Below, piece by piece: positions 8,604 to 16,867 of a stretch of 55,766 nucleotides of DNA (position 1 is the first letter of the stretch; every line of letters begins with the position of its first letter). Made by a program: the position numbers and the translations under genes. The stretch spans positions 1-55,766 of the forward strand of contig JBJEQN010000059.1 in the NCBI GenBank assembly GCA_051881775.1. The letters are read 5' to 3'. Below the pieces are notes generated by a model, which ran no database searches, was not told the origin of the DNA, and saw only the letters and a list, made by a program, of their open reading frames with translations. Source of the stretch: UMGS363 sp051881775 (GTDB lineage Bacteria > Bacillota > Clostridia > Oscillospirales > Ruminococcaceae).

Positions 8604-8754
8604 ATTTGCTGCGCAGACCACTTGGGAATGACGTTCCGAATGCGCAGCTTTCTCTGCTTTTTGCTGCGCATTCATACACATCATTTAGGAAAAAGGTGGT
8701 GAAGAATATAAGAATTTTGTAAATTTTGTAATATGCCGTAACATAAATTTTATA

Positions 8755-8805
8755 ATGTAACCGCTTTCATTTTTAGATTATAACGTTAAAGTAATTAAAT
8801 GTCAA
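8755..8805 (-). promoter_or_regulatory. Promoter and operator of the uxaB-uxaA-eda-kdgK-kduI-kduD operon
   Basis: On the minus strand TTGACA (8805-8800), a 17-bp spacer and TATAAT (8782-8777) form a full consensus sigma-A promoter. Immediately downstream, at the expected start point, lies ATGTAACCGCTTTCAT (8755-8770), an inverted repeat matching the site at the divergent promoter. A LacI-type protein bound there would block initiation. The regulator is most likely the LacI-family protein encoded next door. Confidence 0.82.
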
Positions 8806-8886
8806 TATTTTTATCTCAAATTTATATATTATTACAATATTGTTAAGTGTCGTTTGAGCATATTAAACAATGTTAATAAAACCATA

Positions 8887-8944
8887 TTGATTTTGTTTTT
8901 AGAGTGAGTTATAATAAATTGCATAGAAATGTAAATGCTTACAT
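8887..8944 (+). promoter_or_regulatory. Promoter and operator of the lacI-type regulator/uxaC operon
   Basis: TTGATT (8887-8892), a 17-bp spacer and TATAAT (8910-8915) form the plus-strand promoter. ATGTAAATGCTTACAT (8929-8944) begins 13 nt after the -10 box and has perfect 6-bp half sites around a 4-bp centre, typical of LacI-family operators. Its placement predicts autorepression of the regulator together with uxaC and the genes after it. Confidence 0.82.
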
Positions 8945-9029
8945 CAGCTTTGCATATTTTTTTACATAAATCTTGAAACATACTACTTTTTTCTTTCATA
9001 AACAACCATAGGGAAAGGAACCTTAAACC

Positions 9030-10049
9030 GTGAATATATACGATATTTCAAAAAAGACCGGCGTTTCGATAGCGACTGTTTCAAGAGTGATCAACGGCAG
9101 CGCCAATGTAAGCGAGAAAACACGCTCCAAGGTGCTTGCCGCCATTGACGAGATGGGATATACGCCAAACGTCTTTGCAAGAGGGCTGGGTCTTAACACC
9201 ATGAAGACCATAGGCATCATGTGCGCCGATTCCTCCGACCCGTACCTTGCCCGTGCGGTCTATCATATTGAACAGGATCTGCGCAAGAACAATTATGACT
9301 CGCTTCTCTCCTGCACAGGCTACGACCATGACGTTAAGGAAAAATGTATGACAATGCTTCTCTCAAAAAGAGTGGACGCAGTTGTGCTTGTGGGTTCAAA
9401 CTATATCGAAAAGGACGAGCAGCAGAACAATTATATAAAAAACGCCGCAGGTACGGTGCCTGTTATGATAGTGAACGGCGTTCTGAACGCTCCCAACGTT
9501 TACTGCACCGTCTGCGATGACCGTGCCGCCATTTACGAGGTAACGGAGAGCTTTATCAGAAACGGCAGGCGTGAGCTGCTGTATATTTACAACTCCCATT
9601 CATACAGCGGAACAAAAAAGCTGGACGGTTTCCGTGCCGCCGTGAAGGACGCAGGTATTGCTCTGCCTGAGGAACGCTTACACTTTATAAACTCCCACAA
9701 TGTGACCGTGCAGAGTGCCAAACAAGCCGTTGCGGAAATTGCGGAAAAGGGCATTAAATTTGACGGCGTTATCACCTCGGACGATATAATCGCCGTGGGA
9801 GTGCTGAAATATGCCCGTGACGCAGGCATAACCGTGCCGGATGAGCTTTTTGTGGCAGGCTACAACAACTTTGATATTTCCGAATGCTGCGAGCCTGAGC
9901 TTACTTCGGTGGACAACAAGCTGGAGACCCTTTGCCGCCACTGCGTTTCAAACCTTATGGATATTTTGTCGGACGACAGGTCTTTACCGAAAAAAACCGT
10001 GTTCTCCGCAGAAATAATAGAACGTTCAACAACAAAATTCACTAAATAA
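9030..10049 (+). CDS. LacI-family transcriptional regulator of uronate genes
   Basis: 339-aa LacI/GalR regulator. An N-terminal helix-turn-helix (NIYDISKKTGVSIATVSRV and the hinge segment FARGLGLNTMKTIGIM) is followed by a periplasmic-binding-protein-like effector domain from about residue 60 to the end. The start is GTG 9030 with AAAGGA about 9 nt upstream. It is the first gene of the rightward operon and lies between two promoters carrying identical operator half sites, so it probably represses both operons until a uronate intermediate such as KDG or tagaturonate is bound. The effector is an inference; functionally it corresponds to KdgR/UxuR-type control. Confidence 0.9.
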   Translation: MNIYDISKKTGVSIATVSRVINGSANVSEKTRSKVLAAIDEMGYTPNVFARGLGLNTMKTIGIMCADSSDPYLARAVYHIEQDLRKNNYDSLLSCTGYDHDVKEKCMTMLLSKRVDAVVLVGSNYIEKDEQQNNYIKNAAGTVPVMIVNGVLNAPNVYCTVCDDRAAIYEVTESFIRNGRRELLYIYNSHSYSGTKKLDGFRAAVKDAGIALPEERLHFINSHNVTVQSAKQAVAEIAEKGIKFDGVITSDDIIAVGVLKYARDAGITVPDELFVAGYNNFDISECCEPELTSVDNKLETLCRHCVSNLMDILSDDRSLPKKTVFSAEIIERSTTKFTK

Positions 10050-10068
10050 ATGAAAGGACTTCTTCAAA

Positions 10069-11469
10069 ATGAAAAAATTTATGGATAAGGATTTTCTTCT
10101 GACCACTCCTGCAGCAAAGACCCTTTTTCACGACTATGCGGCAAAGCAGCCTATCATCGACTATCACTGCCATATAAATCCCCGTGAGATAGCCGAGGAC
10201 AGAAAATTTGAGAATATCACTCAGGTATGGCTTGGGGGCGACCACTATAAATGGCGTCTTATGCGTTCTGCAGGCGTTGAGGAAAAATACATAACCGGCG
10301 ACGCTTCCGACAGAGAAAAATTCCAGAAGTGGGCGGAGGTCCTGGGAAAAGCTGTGGGCAATCCCCTTCTCCATTGGAGCCATCTTGAGCTGCAGCGCTA
10401 TTTCGGCTATGACGGCGTTCTCAACGGCAGTACCGCAGAGGAAGTATGGCAGCTTTGCAACAAAAAACTTGCCGAACCGGGCATGAGCGTAAGAGGACTT
10501 ATAAAGCAGTCGGGAGTTGAGGTCATCTGCACCACCGACGACCCTGCGGATTCTCTTGAATGGCACAAAAAACTTGCAGCAGACAGCAGCTTTGATACAA
10601 AGGTATATCCTGCATGGCGCCCCGACAAGGCTATGAATATCGAAAAGCCCGAATTTACTTCTTATATCGCAAAACTTGCCGAAGTAAGCGGCGTTGAAAT
10701 ACACAGCTTTGCAGACTTGAAGAAGGCGCTTTGTGCAAGAATGGATTTCTTCGGTGAGATGAACTGCCGTGTTTCCGACCACGCCCTTGAATATGTATAT
10801 TTTTCTCCCATATCGGACAACGAAGCGGAAGAAATTTTCTCAAAGCGCATAAAAGGCGGAGAGGTTTCTGCGGAAGAAGCGGCAAGCTACAAAACAATGT
10901 TTATGCTGTTCTGCGGAAGGGAATACAGCCGCAGAGGATGGGTAATGCAGCTCCACTACGGCACAAAGCGTGACAACAATACTCCGCAGTACAAAAAACT
11001 GGGTCCCGACACGGGCTATGACTGCATAAACAACTATGCGCCCTCCTCCCTGACCGCCGATTTCCTTAACGCTCTCGAATGTGAAAACGCATTGCCCAAG
11101 ACTATTATATACAGCCTTAACCCCAATGATAACCAGGCAATAGATACCATTCTCGGCTGCTTCCAGAGTTCGGAGGCGGTAGGAAAGATACAGCACGGTT
11201 CCGCATGGTGGTTCAACGACCACAAGACGGGAATGCGTGAGCAGCTTATTTCTCTTGGCAATCTGGGCTACCTTGCAGGCTTTGTGGGTATGCTTACCGA
11301 TTCAAGAAGCTTCCTTTCCTACCCCCGTCATGAATATTTCAGACGCATTCTCTGCGGCTTCTTCGGCGAGCTTGTTGAAAATGGCGAATATCCCGACGAT
11401 ATGGCGGCTCTCGGCGAGATCGTCAGCGATATTTCCTACGGCAACGCAAAAAAATACTTTAATTTCTGA
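10069..11469 (+). CDS. uxaC: Glucuronate/galacturonate isomerase
   Basis: UxaC, 466 aa, the usual length. It converts D-galacturonate to D-tagaturonate and D-glucuronate to D-fructuronate. The amidohydrolase-like fold is recognisable from IIDYHCHINPREIAED (metal-binding His pair) near residue 27, GVEVICTTDDPADSLEWH near residue 148, VMQLHYGTKRDNN and GSAWWFNDHKTGM. ATG 10069 lies 19 nt after the regulator stop with GAAAGGA upstream, so both are in one transcript. It supplies UxaB, encoded in the divergent operon. Confidence 0.95.
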   Translation: MKKFMDKDFLLTTPAAKTLFHDYAAKQPIIDYHCHINPREIAEDRKFENITQVWLGGDHYKWRLMRSAGVEEKYITGDASDREKFQKWAEVLGKAVGNPLLHWSHLELQRYFGYDGVLNGSTAEEVWQLCNKKLAEPGMSVRGLIKQSGVEVICTTDDPADSLEWHKKLAADSSFDTKVYPAWRPDKAMNIEKPEFTSYIAKLAEVSGVEIHSFADLKKALCARMDFFGEMNCRVSDHALEYVYFSPISDNEAEEIFSKRIKGGEVSAEEAASYKTMFMLFCGREYSRRGWVMQLHYGTKRDNNTPQYKKLGPDTGYDCINNYAPSSLTADFLNALECENALPKTIIYSLNPNDNQAIDTILGCFQSSEAVGKIQHGSAWWFNDHKTGMREQLISLGNLGYLAGFVGMLTDSRSFLSYPRHEYFRRILCGFFGELVENGEYPDDMAALGEIVSDISYGNAKKYFNF

Positions 11470-11510
11470 TACCTCTAAGGGGCTGCTGCACGTTGATCAA
11501 AAAATCATAA

Positions 11511-11612
11511 AATTGCGGGCGGATAATATCCGCCCCTACATTAAACTGCGTATTTTAGCGCATTTATCTTGTAGGGGCGGCTATCAGCCGCCCGTTTTTG
11601 TTATAATTTTAT
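11511..11612. repeat. GC-rich palindromic intergenic repeat
   Basis: Two arms, GCGGGCGGATAATATCCGCC plus CCTACA at 11515-11540 and their near complement TGTAGGGGCGGCTATCAGCCGCC at 11570-11592, enclose an AT-rich loop and are flanked by AAAAT/ATTTT. Each arm is itself a small hairpin. It separates uxaC from the MATE gene and could act as a terminator or attenuator, since T-rich sequence follows on the plus strand. Similar GGGGCGG-containing intergenic units are, to my knowledge, common in Clostridia. Confidence 0.6.
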
Positions 11613-11652
11613 TAACATGCAACAGCCACATATTTTCTTTGAAAGGTTTATT

Positions 11653-13044
11653 ATGGCAGATATAAAACGCTTTAAAAGCGATGAAGAATTCCGTGAATTT
11701 GCGCTTAATGGCAATATGCGCAGCGTTATCGCATATGTTTCGCTGCCGCTGATGATATATCAGGGGCTTATGCAGCTGTTCAAAATACTGGACACCGTTA
11801 TGGCGGCTCATATCGGCTCGGGAACGGTGTCCTCCATTGCATATATCTCACAGATAAGTTTCCTTATTTCCGCTGTGGGAACGGGACTTTCCATAGGCGG
11901 CGGAATGAAAATAAGCGAAGCCTACGGCGCAGGAGATTACGGTCTTGTAAAAAAACGTGTAAGCACGGTCTATGCAATGTGCGGAATTGCCGGAGCGCTG
12001 GTGCTGTGCCTTATACCCTTTGCGGAGAGCTTTCTCCGTCTTAACGGCACAACAGAAAGCATGATAAAAGCAGGTGCGGAATATTTTACGGTGGAGCTTA
12101 TTGCCATTGTGCTGAACTTTTTTAATTCGGTATATATTGCCGTGGAACGTTCAAGGGGCAACTCACGGCTCATACTGCGGCTGAACTTTATCGTTTTGTC
12201 CGTTAAGCTGGCACTTACCGCATTTTTTGTGTATGTACTTGACGGAGAAGCGGTAATGATAGCTGCCGCAACGCTTATTTCGCAGGGGATATTCTTTCTC
12301 TTTGCGCTGCGGAAGATATGCGACAGGACAAGTCCCTTCGGCTTTTCCCTTTCCGCCGTCAGCTTCGGCAGAGATGCGGCTCTCCCCGTTATAAAAACCG
12401 CTGCCCCTGCAGCCGTGGAACGTGCCGCCTTTGCTTACGGCAAGCTAATTGCAAATTCCATGTGTACGATATACGGAGATGCCACCGTCGGCGCTCTCGG
12501 CGTGTCAAACAACATTGACGGACTTGCCACTAACCTGCAGAACGGCTTTCAGGAGGGAGCTTCCTCGATAATAAGCCAAAATATCGGCGCAGGAAAGCAC
12601 GACCGCGCCCTTGCGGCATTCCGTGAGACCCTTATTATAAACATAGCCATAGGAACGGTATTCCTTGCAGCCGTACTGCTGAATTTTGACTTTATATGCG
12701 GCTTGTTTTCCGGCGGCGATGACGAATTCAAGGAGCTTATAAAAAGCGTGACAAAATACGAGGTGCCGGGTATGATAACTCTCGGGATAAATGCCGCAGT
12801 AATGGCGCTTTTGTACGGCTACGGCTACACAAAGCTCACTCTTATGCTCAACGCAGCAAGGATATTTGTGTTCCGTGTGCCTGTGCTGTGGTATCTGCAG
12901 AATTATACCCACCTTGGCAGCGAAAGTGCCGGCATTATGATGCTTGTCAGCAATATTTCCGTTGGTATACTGTCTGCGGTCACGGCTGCGGTGGTTATAA
13001 AAAGGATAAAGAAGAAATATATGTGGGAGGGAACGAAAAAATGA
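11653..13044 (+). CDS. MATE-family multidrug/sodium antiporter
   Basis: 463-aa polytopic membrane protein with the two six-helix MatE halves: MRSVIAYVSLPLMIYQGLMQ ... LDTVMAAHIGSGTVSSIAYI at the N-terminal half and GALGVSNNIDGLATNLQNGF ... IISQNIGAGKHDRA in the second. It would export a cationic or organic compound in exchange for Na+ or H+. ATG 11653 with GAAAGG 7 nt upstream is preferred to the in-frame start 36 nt earlier. The gene overlaps the pectin methylesterase start (ATGA), so the two are coupled. That pairing hints at a role linked to pectin metabolites, which is speculation. Confidence 0.88.
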   Translation: MADIKRFKSDEEFREFALNGNMRSVIAYVSLPLMIYQGLMQLFKILDTVMAAHIGSGTVSSIAYISQISFLISAVGTGLSIGGGMKISEAYGAGDYGLVKKRVSTVYAMCGIAGALVLCLIPFAESFLRLNGTTESMIKAGAEYFTVELIAIVLNFFNSVYIAVERSRGNSRLILRLNFIVLSVKLALTAFFVYVLDGEAVMIAAATLISQGIFFLFALRKICDRTSPFGFSLSAVSFGRDAALPVIKTAAPAAVERAAFAYGKLIANSMCTIYGDATVGALGVSNNIDGLATNLQNGFQEGASSIISQNIGAGKHDRALAAFRETLIINIAIGTVFLAAVLLNFDFICGLFSGGDDEFKELIKSVTKYEVPGMITLGINAAVMALLYGYGYTKLTLMLNAARIFVFRVPVLWYLQNYTHLGSESAGIMMLVSNISVGILSAVTAAVVIKRIKKKYMWEGTKK

Positions 13045-13925
13045 CCGTTGTTTCACAGGACGGCAGCGGAGATTTCACTTCGGTTGCGGAGGCGGTAAAA
13101 GCGGCGAAAAGAAATGATATTATTTTTGTCAAAAAGGGCGTTTACCGTGAACGTGTGGAGGTACTCACCCCCGACATAACGCTTATCGGCGAGGATAAAA
13201 ACGAAACCGTCATCGAATACGGTCTGTATGCAAGAATGATGCAGGACGGCGAAAAGCTGGGAACATTCCGCTCCTATACCCTTCTTGCCAACGCAGACGG
13301 ATTCAGCTGCAAAAATATGACTATCGCAAACACGGCAGGCTTCGGCGAAAAGGTGGGGCAGGCTGTTGCCGTTTATGCCGAGGGCGACCGTATTTCCTTT
13401 GAAAACTGCCGTATCCTCGGGCATCAGGACACGCTTTTTACAGGTCCGCTCCCCTACAAGGAGATAGAAAAGGGCGGATTCAAAGGTCCTACGGAATTTG
13501 CCGAGAGAAGGGTCGGCAGGCAGCTTTACCGCAGCTGTTACATCGAGGGAGAGGTGGACTTTATTTTCGGCAGCGCAGCAGCGACCTTTGAGGACTGCGA
13601 GCTTTTCTCCCTTGACTGCGGCAAAGAGGTAAACGGCTATGTCACCGCCGCTTCAACATACCAAGGAGAGCCTGACGGATATATTTTCAAAAACTGCCGC
13701 TTTACGGGAAACTGTCCCGAGGAAACGGTATACCTTGGACGTCCGTGGCGAAACTATGCAAAAACCGTGCTGATAAACTGCGAGCTGGGCGCTCACATAA
13801 AACGTGAGGGCTTTCACGACTGGGGCAAGACCGACGCCCGTGACACGGTGTTTTACGCCTTGAAGGACTGCTTCGGCGAGGGTTACCGTCCCGACGGACT
13901 TGCGCCCTTTGTAAAGCTGATATGA
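13041..13925 (+). CDS. Pectin methylesterase (CE8), no signal peptide
   Basis: 294-aa pectinesterase that removes methyl esters from galacturonan. The CE8 motifs are present in order: GQAVAVYAEGDRISFENC, GHQDTLFTG (acid/base Asp), EGEVDFIFGSAAATFEDC (nucleophile Asp) and LGRPWRNYAKT (substrate Arg). The protein starts at MTVVSQDGSGDFTSVAEAV, the first strand of the beta-helix, with no signal peptide, so it should act in the cytoplasm on imported methylated oligogalacturonides. ATG 13041 overlaps the MATE stop and has GGGAGGG upstream. A longer in-frame reading to 12888 is within the MATE gene and has no support. Confidence 0.92.
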   Translation: MTVVSQDGSGDFTSVAEAVKAAKRNDIIFVKKGVYRERVEVLTPDITLIGEDKNETVIEYGLYARMMQDGEKLGTFRSYTLLANADGFSCKNMTIANTAGFGEKVGQAVAVYAEGDRISFENCRILGHQDTLFTGPLPYKEIEKGGFKGPTEFAERRVGRQLYRSCYIEGEVDFIFGSAAATFEDCELFSLDCGKEVNGYVTAASTYQGEPDGYIFKNCRFTGNCPEETVYLGRPWRNYAKTVLINCELGAHIKREGFHDWGKTDARDTVFYALKDCFGEGYRPDGLAPFVKLI

Positions 13926-14008
13926 TCTCCGCTGCAAAGCCTGCATAAAAGCAACAAACCGAGAGGGCGCTTTATCATATTATAACGGTCACAATTTTTT
14001 CGGCGTAA

Positions 14009-15364
14009 TTACTTCAGATATTTTTTTATTCCGCTTTCCACAATATCCATTGCACGTTCAAGCTCTTCCTCGGTAATAATAAGCGGCGGTGCAAGGGTCA
14101 AAACGTTGCCCTGCGATATTTTAAAGCTCAGACCGTTTTCAAGGCAGTAATACAGTATCTTTTCCGCTTCGTCCACAGCCTTTTCTTTCGTTTTTCTGTC
14201 CTTGACAAGCTCTATCCCAAGCAGCGCACCCACAAGGCGTACATCTCCCACCGCCTGAATGTTCCTTTTCATATCATCGGTGCGTTCTTTCATAATTTTA
14301 TTGAGCTTTTCAACGTGTCCAAGGACATTTTCCTTTTCAATGTATTCGATAAGTGCCAGACCAACTGCGCAGCCGAGGGGATTTTTCTCGTGGGTATAAT
14401 GTCCAAGGGAAATATCCCCGCAAACGTTATATTCCGGTCTTGCTATTACCGCCGAAATGGGAACAAGGCTGCCGCCTAAGCCTTTTCCTACGACAAGAAT
14501 ATCCGGCTCTATGTCGTAATTTTGGAAAGCAAACATTTTTCCCGTGCGGCCGAAGGCGGTGGGTATCTCGTCAAAGATAAGCACTATGCCGTGATCGTCG
14601 CATATTTTTCTGATACGCCTGTAATATTCCTTGGGCGGTATCTGTACATCGGTGCAGCGTATAGGCTCCATGATAATTGCGCCTATATCCCCCTCGCAAT
14701 CGCAAATGTATTCAAGGTAATCAAGGCACTTAAAGCCGCAGTTCTCACATTCGCCGAAAGGACATCTGTAGGAATTGTAGGGAATAAAATGCTCCGAGCC
14801 GGGCAGCAGCGGACCTATGCCTTTGCGGAAGTGTGCTTCGCCGCCTATGGAAATGGTATCTAAGTTTGCGCCGTGAAAGGCGTTCCACAGGGATAAGGTC
14901 TTGAATCTGCCTGTGACTTTCCGTGCTATTTTCAATGCAATGCTGTTGGAAGCGGCACCGCTGGGAGTGAATAACAGCCTCCAGCCTTCCCTTGGCATAA
15001 GTCCCGTCAGCTTCTTTGCAAGAGCAGTTGCTGTGCGGTTGGAGTAACGGCGAGGCGAAAAGGACAGGGTATCAAGCTGCTTCTTCAACGCCTCTGTCAG
15101 ATAGGGATTATTGTAGCCTAACTGGTGTACGCTGTTGCCGTGAAAGTCCATGAATTTCCTGCCGTCTTCATCGGTAATGTATATGCCGTCAACGCTTGCT
15201 ATGGGGTCAAGGCAGGGGGTAGAAAGAGCCTGATGCAGAAAATATTTTGAATCCTCCTCCAGAAGCGCCTTTGACTTTTCGCTTAAAAAGGTCTGCTGCC
15301 ACCTGCTTCTTTCCTCTGTGGTGTTTATGTCGCCCTCTGCTTTATTCAGGGAACTGCTGTTCAT
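14009..15364 (-). CDS. Class III PLP aminotransferase-like enzyme, resembling PbfA ammonia-lyase
   Basis: 451-aa fold-type I PLP enzyme. The signature IFDEIPTAFGRTGKMFAF (PLP ring Asp) and VVGKGLGG (Schiff-base Lys) are clear. The segments FHGNSVHQLGYNNP, SFSPRRYSNRTATALAKKL, a Cys-rich stretch CPFGECENCGFKC and LGHYTHEKNPLGCA recall the (R)-1-hydroxy-2-aminoethylphosphonate ammonia-lyase PbfA more than ordinary acetylornithine or GABA aminotransferases. This is from memory of the family. ATG 15364 has AAGGAGGG (15373-15380) 8 nt upstream, so the reading extended to 15421 is not used. No phosphonate gene is adjacent, so function is open between an aminotransferase and a PbfA-type lyase. Confidence 0.75.
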   Translation of the reverse strand: MNSSSLNKAEGDINTTEERSRWQQTFLSEKSKALLEEDSKYFLHQALSTPCLDPIASVDGIYITDEDGRKFMDFHGNSVHQLGYNNPYLTEALKKQLDTLSFSPRRYSNRTATALAKKLTGLMPREGWRLLFTPSGAASNSIALKIARKVTGRFKTLSLWNAFHGANLDTISIGGEAHFRKGIGPLLPGSEHFIPYNSYRCPFGECENCGFKCLDYLEYICDCEGDIGAIIMEPIRCTDVQIPPKEYYRRIRKICDDHGIVLIFDEIPTAFGRTGKMFAFQNYDIEPDILVVGKGLGGSLVPISAVIARPEYNVCGDISLGHYTHEKNPLGCAVGLALIEYIEKENVLGHVEKLNKIMKERTDDMKRNIQAVGDVRLVGALLGIELVKDRKTKEKAVDEAEKILYYCLENGLSFKISQGNVLTLAPPLIITEEELERAMDIVESGIKKYLK

Positions 15365-15448
15365 TTTTATCACCCTCCTTGAAATTTGGTAAATTGTATC
15401 ATGTTGCCAAGTTGGTGTCAAGGTGTGATAAAGGTGGAGTATTTATCG

Positions 15449-16645
15449 TCAGATCTGCGTTAACGCCATAATAACGAAGCTCCACGTTATGCAAACTATG
15501 CAGAACGAGGAAAGCGTTGAACAGCAGGCAGGCAGCTCACGATAAAATTTCACCTTTGAATAAAGCAGCTCGGCTGTCAAGGGAGTAAAGACCGCAGCGA
15601 CAAAAATTGAAAGTATTGTAAGCGGAACGCTCATTTCATAGGTGTTTATAAAAGCGGAGATTATTACAAATCCCGAAAAGGTAAAGGTTGGTTCCCCTCT
15701 TTTTATCTTCGGGAACCATATAAAAATGCTCGTTGCGATAGTAAGAAGCTGACAGCACATTACCTCGGGGAACCTTCCTTCGGCGCAGGAGCCTGAAGAC
15801 GGGTTCAGCACCCACGCAAGCAGGCTGCCTATGTACATTCCAACCGTTGCCCAGCTGCTTCCCCAGCATATAAGCTCGCTCGGGTCGGCAAGGAGCCTGC
15901 GGATAAAAAGCCTGCCGTCCGATATTTTCCTTTTGTTTTCGGGAGAAGGCTTAAACGCCGAAAAGTCCGCTTCCGTCATCCAGGGCAGCCTGCGGCATAG
16001 CAGAACGCACAGCGGCACCGTTACTGCCATTCCTATTGCCGCCGAAACGAACGCAGGCAGACCAAGGGGTTTTACTATAAATGGCATTGCTATATATACG
16101 GCAAATCCGACAGGAGCAAGCCCTCCCAGCACTATTTCGGTAATGACCTTTTTTACCCCCGTGCCGTAAATGAAAAACAGCGTGGGAGCAAGGCTGCAGA
16201 AGGAAATGAAGGTAGCCGCCCAGCCGTTTTCTGTTGCACGAAAATATACCGCATTGGCAAGAAGCATCGCCCCCGTACAGACAGCAAGCAAAGGAAAAAA
16301 CGCACCCTTTCCCCCTGCAATATCCGTTCCTCTGAACCTTGAATCCCTGCGCTCGAAATAATACCCCAGAAGCGCAAAGGCAAGCATAAAAACGGCAGCA
16401 GGCCATGTTCTCATTACCTGACCTTCCGGTATCTCTGCAATGAGCCATTCGGCGGTGCATAAAATATCGCCGCTGTTTTTGCCTTCTATAATATCGTCAA
16501 GGCTGTGTATAAAGCGGTTTTCCGAAATAACGCCGCTTTGCAGAAAGGTCATAACGGCAAGAACAAGGCATATTGCCGCAGAAGCCGCTATATACATGGG
16601 AATTATTTTTTTCCGTTCCTTAAAAAATAACATTATCCTGTTCAT
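15449..16645 (-). CDS. Uncharacterised multi-span membrane protein
   Basis: 398 aa with roughly ten hydrophobic segments, beginning with a short basic N-terminus (MNRIMLFFKERKKIIPMYIA). A loop of about 45 residues after the first helix contains RFIHSLDDIIEGKNSGDIL. No family motif is recognised. ATG 16645 follows a GGGAGAGGG ribosome site, better than the in-frame start at 16681. It lies 84 nt upstream of the PbfA-like gene on the same strand and could be co-transcribed with it. Family A MITE copy 3 lies just upstream. Confidence 0.6.
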   Translation of the reverse strand: MNRIMLFFKERKKIIPMYIAASAAICLVLAVMTFLQSGVISENRFIHSLDDIIEGKNSGDILCTAEWLIAEIPEGQVMRTWPAAVFMLAFALLGYYFERRDSRFRGTDIAGGKGAFFPLLAVCTGAMLLANAVYFRATENGWAATFISFCSLAPTLFFIYGTGVKKVITEIVLGGLAPVGFAVYIAMPFIVKPLGLPAFVSAAIGMAVTVPLCVLLCRRLPWMTEADFSAFKPSPENKRKISDGRLFIRRLLADPSELICWGSSWATVGMYIGSLLAWVLNPSSGSCAEGRFPEVMCCQLLTIATSIFIWFPKIKRGEPTFTFSGFVIISAFINTYEMSVPLTILSIFVAAVFTPLTAELLYSKVKFYRELPACCSTLSSFCIVCITWSFVIMALTQI

Positions 16646-16688
16646 GATCCCTCTCCCGTACTTTAAAAATGCCGCCTGCATGAAATTA

Positions 16689-16847
16689 TACTAAGTTCAT
16701 ATCGTTCTATAGGCAAAGACGGAAGATAGAATTACGTCAATCAAGGAAAGCGACCGCCGCAATGCTTGGTGCCTTGCAAGGGAGCTTGACGACGAGTGAC
16801 GTAATTATAGCTTTCGGATTTGTCTATAGGTTGATATGAACTTAGTA
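16689..16847. mobile_element. Palindromic MITE-like element, family A, copy 3 (159 bp)
   Basis: Nearly identical to copy 2, with ends TACTAA/TTAGTA and TTA duplications at 16686-16688 and 16848-16850. A base change in one arm (CTATAGGCAAAGACGGAAG) distinguishes it. It sits between the last ABC-transporter gene and the membrane-protein gene, 18 nt beyond the ATPase stop, and could form a strong stem at the 3' end of the transporter transcript. Confidence 0.82.
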
Positions 16848-16867
16848 TTATAGACGGCAGAATACGG

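Noticed and set aside
8055..8702. 215-codon plus-strand frame over the start of uxaB and its leader
   Set aside because: It is antisense to UxaB and covers the leader; no ribosome site and no recognisable domain.
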